Program-made: the position numbers and the translations under genes | Shown here: one piece after another, positions 34,148 to 42,052 of the stretch | Position numbering within the stretch: the first letter of the stretch is position 1 | How the letters are laid out: each line of letters begins with the position of its first letter | Assembly (NCBI GenBank): GCA_964525555.1 | Contig: CAZGHN010000001.1 | Span: 62,001 to 126,000 of the forward strand | DNA from: JAFGHJ01 sp964525555 | GTDB lineage: Bacteria; Hydrothermota; UBA3072 | DNA: 64,000 nt | Direction: 5' to 3' | Notes under the pieces: model-generated | Database searches by the model: none | What the model was told of the DNA's origin: nothing | What the model saw: the letters and a program-made list of their open reading frames with translations, nothing else

Positions 34148-36943
34148 TCAAGTGGATTCTTTTATTATTTTCTTTTCCTCATCTGTAATTCCATATAATT
34201 TATAAACAAATTCATCAATCTCTCTGTCCGTTTTCTCAATCTGCCTCTGAATTTGTCCCTTTTCTTTCCCTTTGGCAGCTTGGACTTTTTTACTTAATTC
34301 AAGCATTACATTAACTAAATCCACTATATTATTGTAAATATCTTCTTCGTAAGGTTTTGAAAAGTTAATTTTCGGGATTGGAATTCTTTTTAGGTTTATT
34401 ATTTTCACCTCTGCAAATGCTTTACCTAATTCAGGAACCATTACCCTGTGAATATAATTAATCAATTTAGAATTTAACAATCCAAGTAAAAATTTCATAT
34501 TATAGTCACTCTCATAAATTAAATGTACAGTATCCATACAGTAAAGTCCGTTTTCCTCTAAAGTAGCACAAAGATTATCGCCTGTTTGTCTTACAATTAT
34601 TTTATTCTTAACACCAAGCTTGCTTATATTTGTATTACTCCACAACTTCTTAGGGTCAAAGTACACAAACACACACGTTTTTATAATACTATATCGATCA
34701 AAATCTCTACCTCGAATTACAGGCAAGTGTAAAGATGATTCTTTTTTATTTGTTATAAATTTCTTATTATTGCCTGTTTTTATCCCATTATAAAATCTTG
34801 CAATGTTCCCTAGTTCAATCATATGTTCGCTCATGCCTATTTTAAGAATTTCATAAGTAAAAGTTTTCGTATAAATGCGATAATCTGGAAAAGATAAAAC
34901 AACATTTGAAAAAACATTATCAAACGAAACATATTTCTCCCAATTTTCCGATTTATATTGGAACGTTTTAATTTTGTACTTTTTTGAAACTTTATTTTGG
35001 ACTATTAATATAGCGCAGTCTCCCATTTCGGCGCCGGAAAAAACTTTATACTTTAGAGATAAAACCTGTAAAATTTTTGCGTTCGATAGAAGATGATAAC
35101 GAATCTTAGAAAGTGTCTTGTTTATTAGAATTGTCCCCGGAACAATATAAGCACAAATTCCTGCAGATTTACATAGTTGCAAAGCTTTTTCATAAAAAAC
35201 AGCAAAAGAACTAATCTTATACTCACTTGAATGACAATACTTTTTATCAATATATCTAATGACGGAATTTTCTTGCTTGACTCTACCTCTTCCAAGCGAA
35301 TACGTTATATACGGTGGATTACCTAACACCACATCAAAACCATCTTCATCGACCATAATTTTCCTAAAGGCATCTTCCCAGTTAAAAGGTTTTACAGTAT
35401 ACCACTCATCGCCAAAGTATTTTTTTAATTCAAGTACATCACCAGAAATTAAAGAATTACCGCACCGAATGTTTCTATCTAAAATAGGTAAAATTGAACG
35501 TCCATGAATAAGGCCATATTCATCTTCAAGCATTTTCAACATTAATGACAATTTCGTAACCTCAACAGCCTGCTCGTCTATATCTACTCCAAATATATGT
35601 TCCTGCAAAATTTTACCCTTTTCTTCAATTGTTAGATGCGCTTCTGTTTCCTCATAGTCGAATTCTAATCTATTCATTTTATTTTTTGGCTTATTCTTAC
35701 CTTTTTTCTGATTCCTATAATACTTTAACATCTCTTCATAAGCTCTGATAAGGAAACTCCCTGAACCACAAGCAGGATCTAATATTCTCAACTTCTTTAT
35801 TTTTCTGTCTGATAATTCCTGTATTAATTTCCCAACAGTATTTTTCACTATATAATCAACTATATATTCTGGAGTATAATATACTCCTCCAGCCTTTCGG
35901 ACCTCCGGCTTGAGTTCATATTTTACTTGATGATCCGTTAATCTAACAGTATATCCAAGATACTGCTCATATATATTACCCAAAACCTCAAGAGGAATCA
36001 CATCGAACTGATAAGGATTGTAAGTTTCAAGGATTATCTCTTGCATTACTTTAAAATCAATAGCTAAATTATCCTCCCATTCCTTTGGCCTAAACAAATC
36101 ACTATCAAAGATTAAATTATAATGTTTAAATTCTTCTTTAAGAAATATAATTGTATTTTTACCAACGCTTTCAGTCCTTTCCTCAAATATTCTTTTCAAT
36201 TTTGGACGATGAATAAGATCTCGATCCTCACAAGAACGCATAAATATGATACGATCAAGTAATCCCTGAGTTATTTCTTTAAGAAAATGCGCATCTTTCT
36301 CTCTATCGCCCGAATTAAAAAGATTATGATTATTTTTAAAAATATCTTTTGCTAAAGAAACTCGCCATCTTTTAAGGTCATCAAGAATCGCTTTGTCTAC
36401 TGGTAGTCTATTTTTTGGTTTTACAAGAAGTAATTTATCAAGTTCTCCTTTAATTACAGAATTTTTAGATAATAACCATAACTTGTCGAATTTTTCAAGA
36501 TATTCTTCCCAATTTAAATCAATATTTAAACCTTTAAGAAAATTCCTTGCATCAGGCTTAACGGTAACATCAAATAATTTAATTCCTTCAAAATCGGTCA
36601 AAAGAACAAAAGGGACTCCTTTTTTATTATATCCATATCGAATTGCTTGCTCAATGTGCTTATTAAGATCTGCTCTTATAGGTTTTGCCTCAACATAAAT
36701 TTTAGTAACACCTTTAACTTTAAGTCCATAGTCAACTCTACCTTTTGAAACTTTTTCTTCCGGGCTTACCTCATCATGATTTCTGACATCCCAACCCAAT
36801 ACATCCTCTAATAGCGGTTGGATAAATGAGATTTTTGTAGCTTCTTCGTTATATTCTTGCGCTCGTCCAGTTGTCAATTCTTCTCTGAATTTTTCTATCA
36901 ACTTAGATAAATTTTCTTTCGCTTTTTCTTTAGTCAGTTTCAT
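34148..36943 (-). CDS. Single-chain type IIG restriction-modification enzyme
   Basis: 931 residues. N-terminal PD-(D/E)xK-type nuclease region: Asp71 (GRVDYG) and Glu85-Ala-Lys87 (KIYVEAKPI), like HsdR_N. N6-adenine methyltransferase: motif I DPACGSGS (389-396), motif IV NPPY (542-545). The C-terminal TaqI-like target-recognition segment includes IARFYNGIKTGNNKKFI and VIRGRDFDRYSI. Cleavage and methylation are therefore in one chain, with no separate S subunit. It is divergent from the DGQHR operon; a TTGACT-N16-TAAAAT promoter lies at 36965-36992. Confidence 0.93.
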   Translation of the reverse strand: MKLTKEKAKENLSKLIEKFREELTTGRAQEYNEEATKISFIQPLLEDVLGWDVRNHDEVSPEEKVSKGRVDYGLKVKGVTKIYVEAKPIRADLNKHIEQAIRYGYNKKGVPFVLLTDFEGIKLFDVTVKPDARNFLKGLNIDLNWEEYLEKFDKLWLLSKNSVIKGELDKLLLVKPKNRLPVDKAILDDLKRWRVSLAKDIFKNNHNLFNSGDREKDAHFLKEITQGLLDRIIFMRSCEDRDLIHRPKLKRIFEERTESVGKNTIIFLKEEFKHYNLIFDSDLFRPKEWEDNLAIDFKVMQEIILETYNPYQFDVIPLEVLGNIYEQYLGYTVRLTDHQVKYELKPEVRKAGGVYYTPEYIVDYIVKNTVGKLIQELSDRKIKKLRILDPACGSGSFLIRAYEEMLKYYRNQKKGKNKPKNKMNRLEFDYEETEAHLTIEEKGKILQEHIFGVDIDEQAVEVTKLSLMLKMLEDEYGLIHGRSILPILDRNIRCGNSLISGDVLELKKYFGDEWYTVKPFNWEDAFRKIMVDEDGFDVVLGNPPYITYSLGRGRVKQENSVIRYIDKKYCHSSEYKISSFAVFYEKALQLCKSAGICAYIVPGTILINKTLSKIRYHLLSNAKILQVLSLKYKVFSGAEMGDCAILIVQNKVSKKYKIKTFQYKSENWEKYVSFDNVFSNVVLSFPDYRIYTKTFTYEILKIGMSEHMIELGNIARFYNGIKTGNNKKFITNKKESSLHLPVIRGRDFDRYSIIKTCVFVYFDPKKLWSNTNISKLGVKNKIIVRQTGDNLCATLEENGLYCMDTVHLIYESDYNMKFLLGLLNSKLINYIHRVMVPELGKAFAEVKIINLKRIPIPKINFSKPYEEDIYNNIVDLVNVMLELSKKVQAAKGKEKGQIQRQIEKTDREIDEFVYKLYGITDEEKKIIKEST

Positions 36944-36964
36944 CCTAATATTTCACTTTATTGA

Positions 36965-36992
36965 ATTTTAAATAACCTTAAAAATTAGTCAA
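36965..36992 (-). promoter_or_regulatory. Promoter of the type IIG gene
   Basis: On the minus strand TTGACT (36992-36987), 16 nt, TAAAAT (36970-36965), 22 bp before the ATG. It lies about 33 bp from the divergent promoter at 37025. Confidence 0.5.
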
Positions 36993-37024
36993 GGGATATT
37001 TTTAGTATTTCTTGCATACTAGGG

Positions 37025-37053
37025 TTGACATTTAGTTCTTTTTTTGATATTAT
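37025..37053 (+). promoter_or_regulatory. Promoter ahead of the DGQHR operon (distal)
   Basis: TTGACA (37025-37030), 17 nt, TATTAT (37048-37053). The extended match TTGACATTTAGTTCTTTTTT recurs at 44418. A ribosome-binding site AAAGGAGG follows at 37063-37070. Confidence 0.75.
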
Positions 37054-37081
37054 TTTTATATAAAGGAGGTTAATATAATTT

Positions 37082-37228
37082 ATGATTCTGAACGAAAAAC
37101 CCATAAGCAGTTCCCTAAGATGGATAAGAGGAAGGCAAAATCTAGTTAAAAATTTTGTTGATTTTGAAAGAGGCAGCTCGCCCTTGACCTTTTTGAAGAA
37201 ATTTGTTATAATCTTTCATAATGAATAA
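37082..37228 (+). CDS. Small ORF upstream of the DGQHR operon (48 aa)
   Basis: Starts 11 nt after AAAGGAGG and lies directly downstream of a strong promoter. The peptide is basic (SSLRWIRGRQNLVKNFVDF) with no recognised domain. It could be a small regulator, a leader peptide, or the relic of a longer gene. The second promoter of the operon lies inside its 3' half. Confidence 0.4.
   Translation: MILNEKPISSSLRWIRGRQNLVKNFVDFERGSSPLTFLKKFVIIFHNE
37184..37212 (+). promoter_or_regulatory. Promoter ahead of the DGQHR operon (proximal)
   Basis: TTGACC (37184-37189), 17 nt, TATAAT (37207-37212), an excellent match, inside the 48-codon ORF. About 160 nt of leader precedes the DGQHR ATG. Confidence 0.75.
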
Positions 37229-37370
37229 AAAATTAAGTAGGTCCTTTATTTTGTTTGTGGAAAAAAATTCAAACAAAAATCACATAACCATCGGCAACCC
37301 TACAAAAGAACTTACTTCTTACCACTCCACAATTACTATTTATTTTTCAACAAAGGACAAACGGGCATAA
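37221..37370 (+). CDS. Small ORF between the promoter and the DGQHR gene (49 aa)
   Basis: Open from ATG 37221 to TAA 37368-37370, 2 nt before the DGQHR ATG. The transcript from the proximal promoter would start almost at this ATG, so translation would be leaderless. It also contains an inverted repeat TTTGTTTG/CAAACAAA (about 37252-37279). Coding status is uncertain; coupling to the DGQHR gene, whose own ribosome-binding site is poor, is the main argument for it. Confidence 0.35.
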   Translation: MNKKLSRSFILFVEKNSNKNHITIGNPTKELTSYHSTITIYFSTKDKRA

Positions 37371-37372
37371 AC

Positions 37373-38917
37373 ATGAGTAGTCAATTAGAAATTTCTGCCT
37401 TGAAAGTCCAGCAATGGTTGGATGGTTGGAACGAGGTGATATTTGACGATAAAAAATATAGGCGTGAACCAAAACCCAAATATTTTTATTTATTCAATAT
37501 AAGTGCTTCTCTTCTAAAAAGACTATCAAAAGTTTATAGTAGAAAAGCAAGCGGAAAGAGAATTGAAGATACTGGCATCCAAAGAAAGCATGATCCCGAA
37601 AGATCAAAATATATCCGTGAATACATATTTGGTGGATTTCCTTGGTCTGATTTATCAAAACAAAAAAGAAAATCGGCGCAATATAAAGATTTAAAAATGC
37701 CTGGATGGCTCCCCACTGCTATAATTGCAAACATCTTAGCCCCTGACTCGAAAAGAGATAACGAAATAATTAATCCAAAAGACGTGATAAAAATTTATGA
37801 AGAAAAAGGATTAACTAAAATTGTCTTGCCCCAAGAGGCAAAAAAATCCTCTTGGGTACCCAGAGTAGCGCCGATTGAAATAATAGACGGACAACACAGA
37901 TTATGGGCTTTTGAGAAAGATGAGAATCTTAACGGAACTTATGAATTACCAGTAGTGGCTTTCTACAATTTAGATATTTCATGGCAAGCTTACCTATTCT
38001 ATACAATTAATATAAAACCTAAGAAGATCAACGCCAGTTTAGCTTATGACCTTTACCCCATATTACGTGTACAAGATTGGCTAGAGAATTCGCCTGAAGG
38101 TGCGCATATATACAGAGAGACAAGAGCTCAGGAATTAACGGAAGTATTATGGGCTCATGACTATAGCACTTGGAAAAATAGAATCAATATGCTCGGTGAA
38201 AAGAAGGGGGGTGCTGTTACTCAAGCAGCGTTTGTAAGGTCGCTAATAGCCAGTTTCATCAAATCAAAAAGAGGAAAGTCTATTGGTGGTATTTTTGGAT
38301 CGCTATTGGACGATGATACACCATTGCCTTGGAATAGAACCCAACAAGCCGGGCTTTTAATACTAGCTTGGCGACTTATTGCAGATGCAATCAAAGAAAG
38401 CGAGGAAAATTGGTGCAAGGAAATCAGAGATTATTATGTAAACAATCCTGGAAAGTTATCAGAAGAGACAATTAATGAACCTGATCCAGGCTTTGCGAGC
38501 AAATATAGTCTGCTCGCGACAGACCAAGGTGTAAGAGGATATCTACACATCATAAATGACATGTTATTTGTTGCTAATGATATATTAGAGCTAAAAACTA
38601 TACAATGGCCCGATGAAATTAAGGAAGATACTATTGATCATACCGAAGTCAAAAAAGCTATACGGGATTTTAAAAAGTCAAAAGTCAACGAATTTTTGAA
38701 AAATATTGCCAACGAGTTGACGGCCTTTGACTGGAGAACTTCCTCCTTCCCAAGGTTGTCAAGAGACCAACAACAAAAGCAAATGGTTTTTAAAGGAAGT
38801 AGTGGTTACAAGGAACTAAGGAAACAATTATTAGAAATTCTATCAAGTTCTAATGACAAACTCATAAAAAAAATGGCTAACGAAGTGTTAAAAAGGCTAA
38901 AGTATGTCGATAAGTAA
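37373..38917 (+). CDS. DGQHR-domain protein
   Basis: 514 residues. The signature IEIIDGQHRLWAFEKDEN places DGQHR at residues 172-176, followed by PVVAFYNLDISWQAYLFYTINIKPKKIN, the usual F-x-x-I-N element. DGQHR domains occur in DndB of phosphorothioate DNA modification and in DpdB of the 7-deazaguanine DNA system (established), in each case beside DNA-modifying enzymes. Here the gene heads an operon with a DNA adenine methyltransferase. The remaining ~330 residues are helical with no recognised domain. The gene overlaps the next by 14 nt. Confidence 0.88.
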   Translation: MSSQLEISALKVQQWLDGWNEVIFDDKKYRREPKPKYFYLFNISASLLKRLSKVYSRKASGKRIEDTGIQRKHDPERSKYIREYIFGGFPWSDLSKQKRKSAQYKDLKMPGWLPTAIIANILAPDSKRDNEIINPKDVIKIYEEKGLTKIVLPQEAKKSSWVPRVAPIEIIDGQHRLWAFEKDENLNGTYELPVVAFYNLDISWQAYLFYTINIKPKKINASLAYDLYPILRVQDWLENSPEGAHIYRETRAQELTEVLWAHDYSTWKNRINMLGEKKGGAVTQAAFVRSLIASFIKSKRGKSIGGIFGSLLDDDTPLPWNRTQQAGLLILAWRLIADAIKESEENWCKEIRDYYVNNPGKLSEETINEPDPGFASKYSLLATDQGVRGYLHIINDMLFVANDILELKTIQWPDEIKEDTIDHTEVKKAIRDFKKSKVNEFLKNIANELTAFDWRTSSFPRLSRDQQQKQMVFKGSSGYKELRKQLLEILSSSNDKLIKKMANEVLKRLKYVDK

Positions 38918-40214
38918 TGCTGTTAAATACTCATCACCAAAAGCTATCGAAAGTGCCTTTAAAAGAGTAGTAAAAACTCACTTACCCCAAGAAAGATGGC
39001 TAGGTAGAAACAATAGATACAGAAAAAAGACTACCAATAGAATTGAAGAAGATTGCGGTAATACTCCTACAACAATTAAAGAAAGACAAATGGCAGAATA
39101 TATTTCTGTTTCTACAATCACACATTGTTCCGATGGATGGAATTATTTGTCTAGGGCTATTGAAAGCATAATTTTTGGGGATGAAATGACTGCCATACAT
39201 TTAGCATATTATGCTGAATTAAGAGCAGTTATGTCCTTAATGGCTGCACAGGGGATAGGAATTTTCAATAAAAAGCACATTTATTTTAATGCTAGTCAAT
39301 CTACAAAATATTTCAGCAGTAACACTCATATTGCAGCACATAAACTTATAAATGAATGGGCGCTAACGACTAATAATCAATCAATAATTTTTGATATTAT
39401 AAAGGTAGATACAAAAACATTAGACGAATGGTTTAGGGCAACAAATTATGGACATATAACTTCGATTAAAAGCATGCTTTTAAAAAATTGGCTTCAAAAA
39501 TGGAGTATAGATCTAAAATTAGATGAGGATAGGAATATTAGAAATGAAATAAGTTACCGCCCTAAACTATACCCAAATAAAATAAATTGTCGTGAAATGA
39601 TTGAGAAGATATCAGAAATATGGGAAGCATGTGAACCAACTCCCGATCATAGTTTTAAACTTTTGGATTCTCATTTATTACGGATCACCTTAGATGAAGT
39701 TTACTCAAGATCAGGCCAATCAAAGACGCAGAAAAAATTTATTACAGATACTATTAATTCATTAGGATTATCACAGTTAAAATCTTCCCTTTTGTTTCTT
39801 TTACGAAATAACTCACCAGACGATCATCCAGTAATTCAAGAAGCAAAAAAGGAGGTCTTTGATAATATCAATAACAAGTACGATTGCCTCCCTATCATCT
39901 GTCGTGCGTTATTGTTATTAAGGCTCTCAACTGGAGTAACAGAAAAGCTCTTAATAAAGTATAAAACAATTATCCGAAACTTGACTAAATTTTGGTGGCA
40001 GAGTATAGGCCTGAATCTAGGTTTATGGGGAAAGGATCAAGAACCAACGGATTTCAGTGATTTATATCAAGATATTGCCGATTCTTTGCAAACAATAGGA
40101 TTTGATGATGCTTCCCAATGGATTTCTTTAAAGGAAGCTGCTGATTTATATATGAATGAATTTATTAAATTAAAACAATTCCAGCGAGTTGTTCTTTGGG
40201 GAATAGGTTTATGA
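38904..40214 (+). CDS. Uncharacterised 436-aa protein of the DGQHR-methyltransferase operon
   Basis: I do not recognise a defined family. The most conserved-looking stretch is helical: HCSDGWNYLSRAIESIIFGDEMTAIHLAYYAELRAVMSLMAAQGIGIFN, near residues 75-122. It recalls, from memory only, proteins seen in defence islands. The rest is mainly alpha-helical and charged, with no signal peptide or membrane segment. It overlaps the DGQHR gene by 14 nt and the methyltransferase gene by 4 nt, so all three are probably made in fixed proportion. Confidence 0.8.
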   Translation: MSISNAVKYSSPKAIESAFKRVVKTHLPQERWLGRNNRYRKKTTNRIEEDCGNTPTTIKERQMAEYISVSTITHCSDGWNYLSRAIESIIFGDEMTAIHLAYYAELRAVMSLMAAQGIGIFNKKHIYFNASQSTKYFSSNTHIAAHKLINEWALTTNNQSIIFDIIKVDTKTLDEWFRATNYGHITSIKSMLLKNWLQKWSIDLKLDEDRNIRNEISYRPKLYPNKINCREMIEKISEIWEACEPTPDHSFKLLDSHLLRITLDEVYSRSGQSKTQKKFITDTINSLGLSQLKSSLLFLLRNNSPDDHPVIQEAKKEVFDNINNKYDCLPIICRALLLLRLSTGVTEKLLIKYKTIIRNLTKFWWQSIGLNLGLWGKDQEPTDFSDLYQDIADSLQTIGFDDASQWISLKEAADLYMNEFIKLKQFQRVVLWGIGL

Positions 40215-41317
40215 AGTACATGGGATCAAAAAGATACTTACTAAAAAATGGGCTTGGAGAACTTATTATCGAGCAGGCCAAAAAATCAAACCGTTTTTTT
40301 GATCCTTTTTGTGGCTCTGCTGCAGTTGTCTGGTTTACAGCAAAAAATACACAGAATAAAATCATTGCGGGGGACTTACAGGAGTACAGTGTTTATCTTT
40401 CCAATTCTGTTATTTTAAGAAATAAACCATTAATCGATAAGGGACCTCTAAACAAATGGATCGAACGTGCAAAAAAAAAACATCGAGCGCATCCAATCAT
40501 TATAAAATCGAAGAATCAATCTGATTATGTTATAATGTCCAGAGAATATTGTAATAAAATGAGGACGGTTATCTCAAGATCCTATGGGGGTTACTACTTT
40601 AGTCCAGACCAAGCACAGATATTTGATTTCTTAGTCAATTATACTCCTCAAGAAGAACCTTATAGATCGATAGCAAAATCTTCCTTAATTATTGCCGCAA
40701 CACGATGTACTGCTTCCCCCGGCCACACAGCACAACCTTTTCAACCAACTGATAGCGCAATAAAATTCATCATTGAATCATGGTCGAGAGATCCTTTTTC
40801 CTACGTTGAAAAAACCGTTGATGAAATCAGTACAAAATATGCAAATAAAATTGGAAAATCTGAAGTATCTAATGCTATAAACCTTATTTCAAAGGCGAAA
40901 GAAAATGATTTGATTTTTATTGACCCCCCATACTCTGGAGTTCATTATAGCAGATTTTATCATGTTTTAGAAACTATTGCAAGAGGATTTTGCGGAGAGG
41001 TTTCCGGAAGGGGGAGATATCCGAATCCACACGAAAGACCCAAATCAGATTTCAGCATGAAAAGTAGATCATTGAAAGCATTTGACTCATTACTCGAAAA
41101 AATCGCTTCTAAAAAAGCCTCAACTATTATCACTTTTCCTGCTGGGGATTGCAGTAATGGATTAAGCGGTGATATTGTTAAGGGAATATCAAAAAGATAC
41201 TTTAAAGTAAAGAAAGATATTATTAAAGGAAAATTTAGCACACTTGGCGGAAACAGAGAAAACCGCCCTGCGCGATTAAAGTCGTCTGAACTAGTCCTTA
41301 TATTAGAGCCTAAATGA
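40211..41317 (+). CDS. D12-class DNA adenine N6-methyltransferase (Dam-like)
   Basis: 368 residues from the ATG at 40211, which overlaps the previous stop as ATGA; an in-frame ATG 15 nt earlier is less likely. MKYMGSKRYLL is the N-terminal FxGxK-type SAM motif, DPFCGS (31-36) is motif I, and FIDPPYSGVHY (DPPY 238-241) is motif IV. The target-recognition region between is longer than in Dam. It lacks a nuclease partner, so it may mark host DNA for a system run by the two upstream proteins. Confidence 0.92.
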   Translation: MKYMGSKRYLLKNGLGELIIEQAKKSNRFFDPFCGSAAVVWFTAKNTQNKIIAGDLQEYSVYLSNSVILRNKPLIDKGPLNKWIERAKKKHRAHPIIIKSKNQSDYVIMSREYCNKMRTVISRSYGGYYFSPDQAQIFDFLVNYTPQEEPYRSIAKSSLIIAATRCTASPGHTAQPFQPTDSAIKFIIESWSRDPFSYVEKTVDEISTKYANKIGKSEVSNAINLISKAKENDLIFIDPPYSGVHYSRFYHVLETIARGFCGEVSGRGRYPNPHERPKSDFSMKSRSLKAFDSLLEKIASKKASTIITFPAGDCSNGLSGDIVKGISKRYFKVKKDIIKGKFSTLGGNRENRPARLKSSELVLILEPK

Positions 41318-41344
41318 TAAAAAGGATCAAACATTATGTTTTTA

Positions 41345-41370
41345 GGGAACGGTGCTTGACATTGTGACAA
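41345..41370. repeat. GGGGACGG-TGCTTGACATTGTG repeat, copy 1
   Basis: GGGAACGGTGCTTGACATTG followed by TGACAA, 28 bp after the methyltransferase stop. Two more copies lie at 41742-41769 and 44164-44191. Confidence 0.7.
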
Positions 41371-41454
41371 TAACTTTCCCATATCCTTGACATTTTTCCA
41401 CAAAGATCTACAATTAAAAAAATATTTTAATTTAAATTAAAAAAGGTAGGGATA

Positions 41455-41670
41455 ATGGATAAAGATAAAAAGATTCCGGTGTGTTTAACAGGTAATGGCG
41501 GACAATCTTATCATGACATGGAGCCAAAAGATACCGAAAAATTGGAAAAAATTTTAGACGAAGGCACAAATAATAAAACTTTTAAATTCACAGACGGTAA
41601 AACCAAAAATAAAATAATCGTAGTTCTCGATAAACTCTTTGTAATGGAAATCGGAAGTAAGAAAGGGTAG
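41455..41670 (+). CDS. Small hypothetical protein (71 aa)
   Basis: Acidic-basic soluble protein, MDKDKKIPVCLTGNGGQSYH at the start and KTKNKIIVVLDKLFVMEIGSKKG at the end; no family recognised. AGGTAGGGATA precedes the ATG. Part of its 3' end is duplicated at 44196-44266. It is followed by repeat copy 2 and then by the first of the seven GGCGGG terminators. Confidence 0.55.
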   Translation: MDKDKKIPVCLTGNGGQSYHDMEPKDTEKLEKILDEGTNNKTFKFTDGKTKNKIIVVLDKLFVMEIGSKKG

Positions 41671-41741
41671 ATTCTGCGAATCGGTATATCAGTAAATTAG
41701 TTTATCAGTGAATTAGTAAAAAAAACAATAGAGTGGTGTTG

Positions 41742-41769
41742 GGGGACGGTGCTTGACATTGTGACAAAT
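41742..41769. repeat. GGGGACGG-TGCTTGACATTGTG repeat, copy 2
   Basis: GGGGACGGTGCTTGACATTG then TGACAAAT; 72 bp after the small hypothetical gene. Confidence 0.7.
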
Positions 41770-41841
41770 ATTAAAAAATCCTCTTAATCCATTTTGATTC
41801 TTTAGATCAGTAAATTGGTAAATCAGTAAAAAAACTACAAA

Positions 41842-41890
41842 AAAAGCAGAAGAATAAAAAAGGCGGGTGTTCCCCGCCTTTTTTCGTTTA
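41842..41890 (+). terminator. Repeated terminator element, copy 1
   Basis: AGCAGAAGAATAAAAAAGGC, GGGTGTTCCCC, GCCTTTTTTCGTTTA. GGCGGG pairs with CCCGCC; A-run and T-run on both sides make it bidirectional. Promoter of the FadL-like gene follows 69 bp later. Confidence 0.85.
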
Positions 41891-41958
41891 CACTTTACCA
41901 ACCACATCCCTCCACCTCCTTAACCCAACCCCCAAACCCAACATCCTAAAATTTCCCC

Positions 41959-41986
41959 TTGACAAAATAAAAAAAATGATTATAAT
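41959..41986 (+). promoter_or_regulatory. Promoter of the FadL-like gene
   Basis: TTGACA (41959-41964), 16 nt, TATAAT (41981-41986). Confidence 0.7.
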
Positions 41987-42025
41987 TGCTTTATACATCA
42001 AAGTACTTTGGATATAAAGGGAGGA

Positions 42026-42052
42026 ATGAGTATAATAAAAAAGGAGGTATAA
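42026..42052 (+). CDS. Leader ORF MSIIKKEV, overlapping the porin start
   Basis: Eight codons behind GGGAGGA, ending in TAATG with the porin ATG. The porin's own ribosome-binding site (AAGGAGG) is encoded inside the leader ORF, so translation of the two is likely coupled. Confidence 0.4.
   Translation: MSIIKKEV

Noticed and set aside
34023..34205. 60-codon plus-strand ORF after the type IIG gene
   Set aside because: Overlaps the gene's 3' end antisense; no start signal.
34148..36943. BREX PglX or type I HsdM
   Set aside because: Nuclease motif, methyltransferase and target-recognition region are in one chain, and no pglZ, brxC, hsdS or hsdR gene is nearby.
37025..41317. Dnd phosphorothioation or Dpd deazaguanine system
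   Set aside because: Only the DGQHR domain is shared; no DndACDE or DpdA-type enzyme is present.
41713..41907. 64-codon minus-strand ORF through terminator copy 1
   Set aside because: Lies over repeats and the terminator; not coding.
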